DNA of 64,000 nucleotides from Ideonella paludis (GTDB taxonomy: Bacteria > Pseudomonadota > Gammaproteobacteria > Burkholderiales > Burkholderiaceae_C). The position numbers were made by a program, and so were the translations under genes. The notes under the pieces were generated by a model, which saw only the letters and a program-made list of their open reading frames with translations, was not told the DNA's origin and did no database searches. Shown here in pieces: positions 44,779 to 52,949 of this stretch. The stretch is from the NCBI RefSeq assembly GCF_018069865.1, contig NZ_JAGQDG010000003.1, forward strand, positions 248,001 through 312,000. The letters run 5' to 3'. Each line of letters starts with the position of its first letter. Within the stretch, counting starts at the first letter, position 1.

Positions 44779-46206
44779 TCAGTTGAAGCGGACGTACTCG
44801 AAGTCCACCGGCTGGCGGTTGATGCCCATCACCGGCGGCGCAATCCAGTTTGCAAACTTGCCCGCATCGGTCACGCGGCCCATCAGCGAGGCCACAAAGG
44901 CGCGGTCTTCAGCGCTGGGCAGCCACTCGTTTTCACGGGCGGCAAACTCGGCGGCGCTGATGGCCCGGCCATCGGGCGTGATGTTGGCGCCGGCCAAGGT
45001 GCCGATCTTGCGGTTGAAGGCCTTGTGCGGGGTGCTCAGGCGGAACGGGATGCCGGCCTTCTCGATGACTTTGTTCCAGCGCTGCACGCCGCCGATGCTG
45101 TCCTTGATGTAGTCGTCGCGCAGCACTTCATTCAGGGCATTGAGCATGGGCACTTGGCGCTCGATCAACTGGCCGTCTTTCAGGCCCAGCACCGTGTAAT
45201 GCTGGCCTTGCAGGCGGTGGTCGTCGCCGCGCTTGGTTTCTTCATAGCGGCCCTTCAAGCCGCTGTTGTAGAAGATGGCCGCATTGCTGGACTCATCGGC
45301 GCCGAAGAGGTCGATGGTCACCGAGAAGTGGAAGTTCAAGTAGCGCTGGATGGTGGGCAGGTCGATCACGCCGGCGGCGCGGATCTTGGCCGGGTCGTCC
45401 GTCTTCAGCTCATTCATCACCTGGCAGGTGCGCTGGATCACGCGGCTCACGCCCGACTCGCCCACAAACATATGGTGGGCTTCTTCGGTCAGCATGAACT
45501 TGGTGGTGCGGGCCAGCGGGTCAAAGCCGCTTTCAGCCAGCGCGCAGAGCTGGAACTTGCCGTCCCGGTCGGTGAAGTAGGTGAACATGTAGAAGGACAG
45601 CCAGTCGGGCGTCTTCTCATTGAAGGCCTGCAGGATGCGCGGGTTGTCCTGGTCGCCCGAGCGGCGGTCCAGCAGGGCTTCGGCTTCTTCACGGCCATCG
45701 CGGCCGAAGTGCTTGTGCAGCAGGTAGACCATGGCCCAGAGATGGCGGCCTTCTTCCACATTCACCTGAAAGAGATTGCGCAGGTCGTACTGGCTGGGGC
45801 AGGTCAGCCCCAGGTGGCGCTGCTGCTCCACGCTGGCGGGCTCGGTGTCACCTTGGGTGACGATGATGCGGCGCAAGTTGGCGCGGTGCTCGCCAGGCAC
45901 GTCTTGCCAAGCAGCCTCGCCCTTGTGCTCGCCGAAGTTGACCTGACGGCCTTCTTCCTTGGGGTTCATGAAGATGCCCCAGCGGTAGTCGGGCATCTTC
46001 ACATGGCCAAACTGCGCCCAGCCATCGGCCTCCACACTGACGGCGGTGCGCAGATACACATCAAAGCCATGCGAGCCATCCGGCCCCATGTCTTGCCACC
46101 AGTTCAGGTAGTTAGGCTGCCAGTGCTCCAGCGCGCGTTGCAGCGTGCGGTCTTCGCTCAGGTTGACGTTATTGGGAATCTTTTCGCTGTAGTTGATGCT
46201 GGACAT
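44779..46206 (-). CDS. boxB: Benzoyl-CoA 2,3-epoxidase oxygenase component BoxB
   Basis: Di-iron monooxygenase that converts benzoyl-CoA to its 2,3-epoxide, the key aerobic-hybrid ring-activation step. 475 residues, family length. The metal-ligand motif EEAHHMFVGESG is visible (about residue 240). The ATG at 46204-46206 (MSSINYSEKIPNNVN) has GGAG six bases upstream; an ATG four codons earlier forms part of that site. Between boxC and boxA. Confidence 0.97.
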   Translation of the reverse strand: MSSINYSEKIPNNVNLSEDRTLQRALEHWQPNYLNWWQDMGPDGSHGFDVYLRTAVSVEADGWAQFGHVKMPDYRWGIFMNPKEEGRQVNFGEHKGEAAWQDVPGEHRANLRRIIVTQGDTEPASVEQQRHLGLTCPSQYDLRNLFQVNVEEGRHLWAMVYLLHKHFGRDGREEAEALLDRRSGDQDNPRILQAFNEKTPDWLSFYMFTYFTDRDGKFQLCALAESGFDPLARTTKFMLTEEAHHMFVGESGVSRVIQRTCQVMNELKTDDPAKIRAAGVIDLPTIQRYLNFHFSVTIDLFGADESSNAAIFYNSGLKGRYEETKRGDDHRLQGQHYTVLGLKDGQLIERQVPMLNALNEVLRDDYIKDSIGGVQRWNKVIEKAGIPFRLSTPHKAFNRKIGTLAGANITPDGRAISAAEFAARENEWLPSAEDRAFVASLMGRVTDAGKFANWIAPPVMGINRQPVDFEYVRFN

Positions 46207-46269
46207 GAGGTTCTCCATTCACGGTGACATGTGTTTGTCTGGCGAGCGCCGCAGGCGCCTCGGTGGGGC

Positions 46270-47952
46270 TCAAACTCTGTTGAAGTCGAAGGCAGCTTTT
46301 TCGCCCTTGCCATAGAGCTTCAGCGCACCCTTGTCGCCCACTGCATTGGGGCGCTGGAAGATCCAGTTTTGCCAAGCGGTCAGGCGGCCGAAGACGCGGG
46401 TGAACATGTTCTCGGGGCCGTTGAAGCGCAAGTTGGCTTCCATGCCGGTCAGGGCGTCGGGCGACATGGCGGCGCGCTCTTCCAGGGCCATGCGCACCTC
46501 ATCCGCCCAGTCGATGTCGTCGGGGTTGGAGGTCACCAGCCCTAAGGCGAAGGCAGCGTCAGCATCCAGCGGCTGGCCCAAGCGCTCGCGCACGGCGGCC
46601 AGCGGGGCAGCCTCGTCATAGAAGCGGCGGCCCAAGCGGGACTGACCGGTGGCCATGGGGTAGAGGCCAAAGTTCGCCTCAGTCAAGGTCAGCTTGGGCG
46701 CTGCGGCTTCGTCGTCCGGCAGAGCCAGGTGGTAGCTGCGGTCGCAGGCCAAGGCCAGCTCGGCCAGGGTGCCAGCAAAGCAAGTGCCTTGGTCCAGCAG
46801 CGCAAACAAGGAGCGCGAAGAGACATCCAAGCGCGAGAAGGTGCGGCGCAAGAGGCCAATGGTCTCGCGCACCAGCCAGTGGTTTTGGTGGGCCAGCAAG
46901 GTGGCATCCAGGGCCAACACGCCTGCCGCGTCACCGGCGGTGCGCAGCACCCAGGTGCCGATGTCCAACTCGTTGGTGCGCAGGTGCAGGATGGCGTCTT
47001 CCAACTGGCGCGCCATCGCCAGTGGGTACCAGGCCGCACCGGCGGCTTCAATGTCGGCCACGGTGTTGGGCTGGCTGCCCTGTGGCGCATGCACTGTGAT
47101 CTGCGCTTGGCGGCGTGCGCGGTCGATCTGCACCCGCACATGGTCCCAGCGCAGCAGGTCGCCGTCGAACTGGCGCTCTAGGCGCGTCAGGCTCACGCCT
47201 TGGGCCTGATCGGGCCGCTGGCTGGTGGCGGCCAGGGCCTGGGCACGCTCTTGCACCTTCTGTGCAAACACCGCAGGTTTGGCGACATGGTCCACCAGGC
47301 GCCAGTCCTTGGCCTTCTGGCCGCGCACGCCCTCGGTGGTGGTGCAGAAGATGTCGGCCAGGTCATGGCGCACCTTGCGCTTGTCGGTCACACGGGTCAG
47401 GCCGCCGGTGCCGGGCAGCACGCCCAGCAGGGGCACTTCGGGCAGGCTCACCGCCGAGCTGCGGTCGTCGATCAGCACGATCTCATCGCAAGCCAAGGCC
47501 AGCTCATAGCCACCGCCTGCGCACGCGCCGTTGACGGCCGCCACAAACTTCAGCCCGCTGTGGGTGGAGGAGTCTTCAAAACCATTGCGCGTCTCATTGG
47601 TGAACTTGCAGAAGTTCACTTTCCAGGCATGGCTGGAGACACCCAGCATGAAGATGTTGGCGCCCGAGCAGAAGATGCGGTCGCGGCTGGAGGTCAGCAC
47701 CACGGTCTTCACGGTGGGGTGCTCAAAGCGGATGCGGTTGATCGCGTCATGCAGCTCCACATCCACGCCCAGGTCATAGCTGTTGAGCTTGAGCTTGTAG
47801 CCGGGGCGCAGGCCCGCGTCCTCGTTGACATTCATGGTCAGCGTGGCGATGGCGCCGTCCACACTCAAGGTCCAGTGCCGATAGGCGTCTGGCGAGGTGC
47901 GGTAGTCCACCAGGGCGGGGGCCAAGTTGGCTTGGGCTTGCGGTGCGTTCAT
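46270..47952 (-). CDS. boxC: 2,3-epoxybenzoyl-CoA dihydrolase BoxC
   Basis: Crotonase-superfamily enzyme that hydrolytically opens epoxybenzoyl-CoA to formate and a dehydroadipyl-CoA semialdehyde. 560 residues, twice a normal crotonase, as known for BoxC. Features include FCSGANIFMLG, NGACAGGGYELALACDE and PEVPLLGVLPGTGGLTRV. First gene of the boxCBA operon, with a promoter and a TGCA-N6-TGCA operator upstream. The semialdehyde dehydrogenase BoxD is not in the window. Confidence 0.97.
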   Translation of the reverse strand: MNAPQAQANLAPALVDYRTSPDAYRHWTLSVDGAIATLTMNVNEDAGLRPGYKLKLNSYDLGVDVELHDAINRIRFEHPTVKTVVLTSSRDRIFCSGANIFMLGVSSHAWKVNFCKFTNETRNGFEDSSTHSGLKFVAAVNGACAGGGYELALACDEIVLIDDRSSAVSLPEVPLLGVLPGTGGLTRVTDKRKVRHDLADIFCTTTEGVRGQKAKDWRLVDHVAKPAVFAQKVQERAQALAATSQRPDQAQGVSLTRLERQFDGDLLRWDHVRVQIDRARRQAQITVHAPQGSQPNTVADIEAAGAAWYPLAMARQLEDAILHLRTNELDIGTWVLRTAGDAAGVLALDATLLAHQNHWLVRETIGLLRRTFSRLDVSSRSLFALLDQGTCFAGTLAELALACDRSYHLALPDDEAAAPKLTLTEANFGLYPMATGQSRLGRRFYDEAAPLAAVRERLGQPLDADAAFALGLVTSNPDDIDWADEVRMALEERAAMSPDALTGMEANLRFNGPENMFTRVFGRLTAWQNWIFQRPNAVGDKGALKLYGKGEKAAFDFNRV

Positions 47953-48008
47953 GAGGGTCTCCGTCGATCAGATGCAACATGGTGCCCATACCTTCGGGCG
48001 GGATGGGT

Positions 48009-48039
48009 TGCATTATCGTGCATCAAGATTCATCGTCAA
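48009..48039 (-). promoter_or_regulatory. boxC promoter with BoxR-type operator on the -10
   Basis: Minus strand: TTGACG (48034-48039), 16-base spacer, GATAAT (48012-48017). The operator TGCA-N6-TGCA (48009-48022) covers the -10, so a bound regulator would exclude polymerase. Further single TGCA words at 48048-48051 and 47973-47976. TGCA repeats are the reported recognition element of Azoarcus BzdR and its relative BoxR. Confidence 0.75.
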
Positions 48040-48072
48040 CCGAAATGTGCAATTTAATGCCTGTTTGCGGGT

Positions 48073-49080
48073 TTATCCCAGGAATCGTGTCTGCGGGCAG
48101 GCCTGTTGCAGTTGCCGCCAGGCCTCTTCCAGGCTCAGGCCGCCGGTGTGGACCTGGGCGTCGGCCTTGCCGTAGAAGGCGGCGCGCTCGGCCAAGATGC
48201 GCTTCAAATCGTCCATGGCTTCGCGGTTGCCAGCCATGGGCCGCAGGTCGCCCTGAGCCATGACGCGGGCCATGTGTTCTTCGGGGCTGGCCTGCAGCCA
48301 GACGGTGTAGCAGTGTGTCAGCAAGAGGTTGAAATTGGCGGGGTCGGCCACCACACCGCCGGGGGTGGCGATGACGGCGTCCGGGTAGAGCTGAATGGTT
48401 TCTTCCAGGGCGCGGCGCTCATAGCGGCGATAGGCCGCTGAGCCCAGCAGGTTGTGGATCTCGCTGAGCGAACAACCCGCCACCCGTTCGATCTCTTGGT
48501 TGAGCTCGACAAAAGGCACATTCAAGTGCTCGGCCAGGCGGCGGCCCAGCGTGGATTTGCCCGCGCCGCGCAGGCCGATCAAGGCGATGCGCTGCAGCCG
48601 GGCATCAGCGGCGGGGGCGCCGAACAACTGGGCCAGTGCCTCGCGCCCTTTGCGCAACTCTGGCTCACTGCGGCCCTGCAGCAGGTTGCGGATCAGCATC
48701 CACTCGGGGGATTGGCTGCTCTCATCGCCCAGCAGTTCGGTCACCGGGCAATCCAGCGCGCGGCTGACCTGGCGCAGCACCAATACCGAGGCATTGCCCA
48801 CGCCCAACTCTAGGTTGGCCAGGTGGCGCTCAGAGACCTCGGAGGCGCGCGCCAGCACGCGGCGGGTCATGCCGCGGCGCGCCCGCAGCGAGCGCACGCG
48901 CTCGCCCAGGGCGGTGAGAAAGGGGTCGCGCGGGTCGGTGGCGGGGGCGTCTGCGTCCGCGTCGTCCGGGCTGGTGGTCGGCTCTGCCGAGGCGGCTGCA
49001 GCCGTTGCTGAACGTGGGTGTGCCGCATCCGCTGAATGTGGTCGCGCCGCATCTGCGGCGGGGTCGTCAAGGGCGCTCAT
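48073..49080 (-). CDS. boxR: BoxR: HTH-XRE regulator fused to a shikimate-kinase-like domain
   Basis: Repressor of benzoyl-CoA-pathway genes that uses benzoyl-CoA as inducer. N-terminal disordered Ala/Asp-rich tail (1-45), XRE HTH (VRSLRARRGMTRRVLARASEV and RHLANLELGVGNAS), then a shikimate-kinase-like domain with P-loop IALIGLRGAGKST (about 165-178) and a TPGGVVADPAN block. 335 residues from the ATG at 49078-49080. BzdR and BoxR are the characterised examples of this fusion. Located between boxC and the divergent ligase, both of which have TGCA sites. Confidence 0.95.
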   Translation of the reverse strand: MSALDDPAADAARPHSADAAHPRSATAAAASAEPTTSPDDADADAPATDPRDPFLTALGERVRSLRARRGMTRRVLARASEVSERHLANLELGVGNASVLVLRQVSRALDCPVTELLGDESSQSPEWMLIRNLLQGRSEPELRKGREALAQLFGAPAADARLQRIALIGLRGAGKSTLGRRLAEHLNVPFVELNQEIERVAGCSLSEIHNLLGSAAYRRYERRALEETIQLYPDAVIATPGGVVADPANFNLLLTHCYTVWLQASPEEHMARVMAQGDLRPMAGNREAMDDLKRILAERAAFYGKADAQVHTGGLSLEEAWRQLQQACPQTRFLG

Positions 49081-49104
49081 GAAGTCCGTGGTTTCCCGTA
49101 GATA

Positions 49105-49208
49105 TGCACTATATTGCTTGACGCTGCGAGCGCCGAGGGCTAAGTTTCGGCCATGCACTAAATTTCCACAAGCACCCTGGCTTGTGGCGGATCAAGAAGT
49201 CCAGTGCA
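49105..49208 (+). promoter_or_regulatory. Benzoate-CoA ligase promoter with TGCA sites and an inverted repeat
   Basis: TTGACG (49118-49123), 17-base spacer, TAAGTT (49141-49146). TGCA words flank it: TGCA-N6-TGCT at 49105-49118 just upstream of the -35, TGCA at 49154-49157 near the start point, and TGCA at 49205-49208. A perfect repeat CCACAAGC-N6-GCTTGTGG (49166-49187) lies in the leader. The upstream site overlaps a minus-strand TATAGT that may serve boxR, allowing autoregulation. Confidence 0.6.
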
Positions 49209-49221
49209 TTTGGAGACTGCC

Positions 49222-50796
49222 GTGAGCACCTTGCCGCCCCCTGAGTCCTTTAATTTCGCCCAGCACCTGTTGAGCCTCAACAGCGGCCGTGCCGACAAGC
49301 CTGCGTTTGTCGACGAGCAAGGCGTGCTGAGCTACGGCCAGCTTGATGAGCAAGTGCGTCGCATGGCGGCGGCGCTGAAGGCGGCCGGCGTGAAGCGCGA
49401 AGAGCGGGTGCTGCTGCTGATGCTCGACAGCCTGGACTGGCCCGTGGCCTTCTTGGGGGCGATGTACGCGGGCGTCGTGCCCGTGGCCGTCAACACCTTG
49501 CTGACGGCCGATGACTATGCCTACATGCTGGAGCATTCGCGGGCGCAGGCCGTGCTGTGCTCGGGGGCGCTGCTGCCGGTGGTCAACGCGGCCCTGGTCA
49601 AGTCGGATCATGAGGTGCAGAAGGTGGTGGTGTCTCGTCCCGTCGCACCACTGCATCCGGCCGAGGTCGAGTTCCAAGCGTTCTGTGCGGCCCAAGCGCC
49701 TCTGGACAAGCCCGCGCCGACGCGTAGTGACGATGTCGGCTTTTGGCTCTATTCCTCGGGCTCCACGGGCCGCCCCAAAGGCACGGTGCACTCCCACGCC
49801 AACCCCTACTGGACGGCCGAGCTCTATGGCCGCGGGGTGCTGCAACTGCGCGAGGACGATGTCTGCTTCTCAGCAGCCAAGCTTTTCTTTGCCTATGGCT
49901 TGGGCAATGCGCTGAGCTTCCCGCTCAGTGTGGGCGCCACCGTGCTGTTGATGGGGGAGCGGCCCACGCCGGAGGCCACCTTCAAACGCTGGCGGGGCGA
50001 CATTCAAGGGGCGAAACCGACGGTGTTTTACGGTGCACCTACCGGCTTTGCCGGCATGTTGGCCCACCCCAGCTTGCCAGCGCGGCAAGAGGTCTCTTTG
50101 CGCCTCGTGTCCTCCGCCGGCGAGGCCTTGCCAGCCGAGTTGGGCGAGCGCTTCAAGGCGCACTTTGGCGTGGACATCGTCGACGGCATCGGCTCCACCG
50201 AGATGCTGCACATCTTCTTGAGCAACCGGCCCGAGCGCGTGCGCTACGGCAGCACCGGCTGGCCGGTACCCGGCTATGTGGTGGAGTTGCGCGGTGACGA
50301 TGGCCTGCCTGTGCCCGACGGTGAGCCGGGTGATCTCTACATCCAAGGCCCTTCGGCGGCGATGATGTACTGGGCCAACCAAGCCAAGACGCGTGAGACC
50401 TTCCAAGGCGGCTGGACCAAGAGTGGCGACAAATACATCCGCAATGCCGACGACGGCAGCTACACCTATGGCGGGCGCAGCGACGACATGCTCAAGGTCA
50501 GCGGCATCTATGTCAGCCCCTTTGAGGTGGAGGCCACGCTGGTGCAGCACCCGGCCGTGTTGGAGGCCGCCGTCATCGGCGTGCCCGACGCCGAGGGCCT
50601 GACCAAGACCAAGGCCTTTGTGGTCTTGAAGGCCGGTGGTCAGGCCAGCGAAGACGAATTGAAGGCCTTCGTCAAAGACCGCTTGGCGCCCTATAAATAC
50701 CCCCGCCAGATCAGCTTTGTGGCTGACCTGCCCAAAACGGCCACCGGCAAGATCCAGCGCTTCAAGCTGCGCGACCAAGAAAAGGCTGCGGCCTGA
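49222..50796 (+). CDS. bclA: Benzoate-CoA ligase
   Basis: Activates benzoate (and probably fluoro- or amino-analogues) to the CoA ester, feeding BoxAB. AMP-binding fold with YSSGSTGRPKGTVHSH (P-loop), FFAYGLGNALSFPL and IGSTEMLHIFLSN characteristic of the benzoate-CoA ligase branch, and the C-terminal catalytic Lys in KTATGKIQRFKLR. 524 residues. The GTG at 49222 has GGAG six bases upstream. Divergent from boxR; coupled to the hydrolase downstream, whose start overlaps its stop. Confidence 0.93.
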   Translation: MSTLPPPESFNFAQHLLSLNSGRADKPAFVDEQGVLSYGQLDEQVRRMAAALKAAGVKREERVLLLMLDSLDWPVAFLGAMYAGVVPVAVNTLLTADDYAYMLEHSRAQAVLCSGALLPVVNAALVKSDHEVQKVVVSRPVAPLHPAEVEFQAFCAAQAPLDKPAPTRSDDVGFWLYSSGSTGRPKGTVHSHANPYWTAELYGRGVLQLREDDVCFSAAKLFFAYGLGNALSFPLSVGATVLLMGERPTPEATFKRWRGDIQGAKPTVFYGAPTGFAGMLAHPSLPARQEVSLRLVSSAGEALPAELGERFKAHFGVDIVDGIGSTEMLHIFLSNRPERVRYGSTGWPVPGYVVELRGDDGLPVPDGEPGDLYIQGPSAAMMYWANQAKTRETFQGGWTKSGDKYIRNADDGSYTYGGRSDDMLKVSGIYVSPFEVEATLVQHPAVLEAAVIGVPDAEGLTKTKAFVVLKAGGQASEDELKAFVKDRLAPYKYPRQISFVADLPKTATGKIQRFKLRDQEKAAA

Positions 50797-51623
50797 TGCA
50801 GCCTGAGTTCTGCACGCTGCCCTGGCAGGGCGGCTCGGTGCACATCGAGCTGGCCTGGGTGGGGGTGGACGATGCCGCCGCGCCCCTGATGGTGTTCTTG
50901 CACGAAGGCCTGGGTTCGTTGGCGGCTTGGCGCGACACGCCTGAGAAGCTCTGCGCGGCCTGTGGCTGGCGCGGTCTGGTCTATTCGCGCCCCGGCTATG
51001 GCGGCTCCACGCCGCGCCCGCACGCGCAAGCCTGGCCACTCGACTACTTGCAGCGCCAAGCCTGGGAGCTGCTGCCCGCTTTGCTGCAGGCTTTGGGTGT
51101 GCAAGGCCGCTATGGCCTCTTCGGCCACAGCGACGGCGGCACCATTGCCTTGCTGCATGCGGCACGCCATCCCTTGACGCACAGCGTCATCGTGCTGGCG
51201 CCGCACATCATGGTCGAGGAGTTTGGCCTGGCCAGCATCCGCGAGGCGCGTCGACAGTACCTGGAGGGAGATCTGCGCAGCCGCCTGGCCCGCTACCACG
51301 CCGATGTGGATTCCGCCTTCTGGGGCTGGAACGAGGCATGGCTGCATCCAGACTTCGGCTCAGCGCTTTCCCTAGGCGCAATTAGTTTAGAACTAAAGCA
51401 TATTAGAGCCCCGATCCTGGCCATCCAGGGTCAGGAAGACCCTTACGGCACGATGGCCCAGATTGACGGCATAGCCGCCATACTGCCCGCCACCGAGCTG
51501 TTGAAGCTCCCGCGATGTGGCCATGCGCCGCACCGTGACCAGCCCCAGCGCCTGACGGAGGCTTGCCAAGCCTTCAGCCGGCGCTGCTTACCGCCCTTGC
51601 CACCCCAGAGAGACCTGCCATGA
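50796..51623 (+). CDS. Alpha/beta hydrolase of the box locus
   Basis: 275-residue alpha/beta hydrolase. Nucleophile elbow LFGHSDGGT (Ser at about 111), acid in QGQEDPYGT and His in CGHAPHRDQP. A hydrolase of this kind recurs beside benzoate-CoA ligase in beta-proteobacterial box clusters; a thioesterase or lactonase role is unproven. Its 3' half contains a run of rare AT-rich codons (51381-51408). It overlaps the downstream binding-protein start by ATGA. Confidence 0.85.
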   Translation: MQPEFCTLPWQGGSVHIELAWVGVDDAAAPLMVFLHEGLGSLAAWRDTPEKLCAACGWRGLVYSRPGYGGSTPRPHAQAWPLDYLQRQAWELLPALLQALGVQGRYGLFGHSDGGTIALLHAARHPLTHSVIVLAPHIMVEEFGLASIREARRQYLEGDLRSRLARYHADVDSAFWGWNEAWLHPDFGSALSLGAISLELKHIRAPILAIQGQEDPYGTMAQIDGIAAILPATELLKLPRCGHAPHRDQPQRLTEACQAFSRRCLPPLPPQRDLP

Positions 51624-52795
51624 TCCAACGCACACTCGGCACCACCCTGACGGCCTTGGCCGCTGCCACCTTGCTGCTTGCTGCACCCGCAGCCCATGCA
51701 CAAGGCCAAAAGCTCAAGGTCGGTTTGATGCTGCCCTACACCGGCACTTTTGCCGCTCTCGGCACCGCCATCGAAAACGGCTTTCGCCTGCAGTTGGCGG
51801 AGCAAGGCGGCAAGATCGGTGGCCGAGAGGTCGAGTTCTTCAAGGTCGATGACGAGTCTGATCCCTCCAAGGCCACCGAGAACGTCAACAAGCTGATCAA
51901 GCGCGACGGTGTTGATGTGATCATTGGCTCGGTGCACTCCGGTGTGGCCATGGCCATGGCCAAGGCCGCCAAAGACAACAATGTGCTGCTCATCGTGCCC
52001 AATGCCGGTGCTGATGCCGTGACCGGCCCGATGTGCGCGCCCAACATCTTCCGTTCATCGTTCAGCAATTGGCAGCCGGGCTTTGCCATGGGCGAGGTGA
52101 TGGCTAAGAAGGGCCACAAAAGAGTGGTGACCATCACCTGGAAGTACGCTGCCGGTGATGAGTCGGTCAAGGGTTTCAAAGAAGCCTTCACCAAAGGTGG
52201 CGGTGAGGTCATCAAGGACCTGACCTTGCCCTTCCCGAATGTGGAGTTCCAGGCCCTGCTGACCGAGATCGCTGCGGCCAAGCCGGATGCGGTCTTCACC
52301 TTCTTTGCTGGCGGCGGCGCGGTGAAGTTTGTCAAAGACTATGACGCAGCGGGCCTGAAGAAAACCATCCCGCTCTACGGCTCCGGCTTCTTGACGGACG
52401 GCACCCTGGAAGCCCAAGGCGCATCGGCCGAAGGGCTGTTCACCGCGCTGCACTACGGTGACAGCCTGAACACCCCGCGCGACAACGCCTTCCGCCTGGC
52501 CTATGCCAAGACCTACAAGCTGCAGCCCGATGTCTATGCCGTGCAAGGCTATGACGCGGCGCAAATCTTGGGCGTGGGCCTGAATGCCGTGAAGGGCGAT
52601 GTGAGCAAGAAGGCAGAGTTTGCGGCCGCTGTTCAAAAGGCCAAGATCGACAGCCCGCGCGGCCCCTTCATGTTGAGCAAGGCGCATAACCCGGTGCAGG
52701 ATTTCTATCTGCGGCAGGTGGTGGGCAAAGAGAACAAGGTGGTGGGGGTGGCGTCGAAGGCTCTGACCGATCCCGCCCGCGGCTGCAAGATGTAA
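51620..52795 (+). CDS. ABC transporter substrate-binding protein of the benzoate locus
   Basis: LivK-like periplasmic binding protein, 391 residues. Signal peptide to about APAAHAQ, then KLKVGLMLPYTGTFAALG and IIGSVHSGVAMAMA. The position between the ligase/hydrolase and LivH/M/G/F genes marks it as the receptor of this importer, with benzoate or a related aromatic acid the likely ligand (inference). ATGA overlap with the hydrolase gene. Confidence 0.92.
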   Translation: MIQRTLGTTLTALAAATLLLAAPAAHAQGQKLKVGLMLPYTGTFAALGTAIENGFRLQLAEQGGKIGGREVEFFKVDDESDPSKATENVNKLIKRDGVDVIIGSVHSGVAMAMAKAAKDNNVLLIVPNAGADAVTGPMCAPNIFRSSFSNWQPGFAMGEVMAKKGHKRVVTITWKYAAGDESVKGFKEAFTKGGGEVIKDLTLPFPNVEFQALLTEIAAAKPDAVFTFFAGGGAVKFVKDYDAAGLKKTIPLYGSGFLTDGTLEAQGASAEGLFTALHYGDSLNTPRDNAFRLAYAKTYKLQPDVYAVQGYDAAQILGVGLNAVKGDVSKKAEFAAAVQKAKIDSPRGPFMLSKAHNPVQDFYLRQVVGKENKVVGVASKALTDPARGCKM

Positions 52796-52816
52796 GGTCA
52801 CTGGCCCCCAGGCTCG

Positions 52817-52869
52817 CTGGCGCTCGCCACCCCCCAAGGGGGCTGCGCCAGCGGACTGGCAAAGCCAGT
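52817..52869. repeat. Nested intergenic inverted repeats
   Basis: CTGGCGC (52817-52823) pairs with GCGCCAG (52845-52851) around CCCCC-AA-GGGGG (52831-52842); the adjacent ACTGGC-aaa-GCCAGT (52855-52869) forms a second hairpin. CCCCCAAGGGGG-type elements recur widely in Comamonadaceae intergenic regions. It may damp transcription between receptor and permease genes. Confidence 0.6.
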
Positions 52870-52949
52870 TCCGCGGCGCGGGCTTGAGTTTTCGGCGGCC
52901 TGCCAGCCGCCTCGTTTTCGCGGCAGCGATGTCGCCGTGATGGACTGTC

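Noticed and set aside
52817-52869. CRISPR-like or insertion-sequence ends
   Set aside because: Only one copy in the window and no spacer structure, terminal repeats of a transposon, or transposase; better read as an interspersed intergenic repeat.
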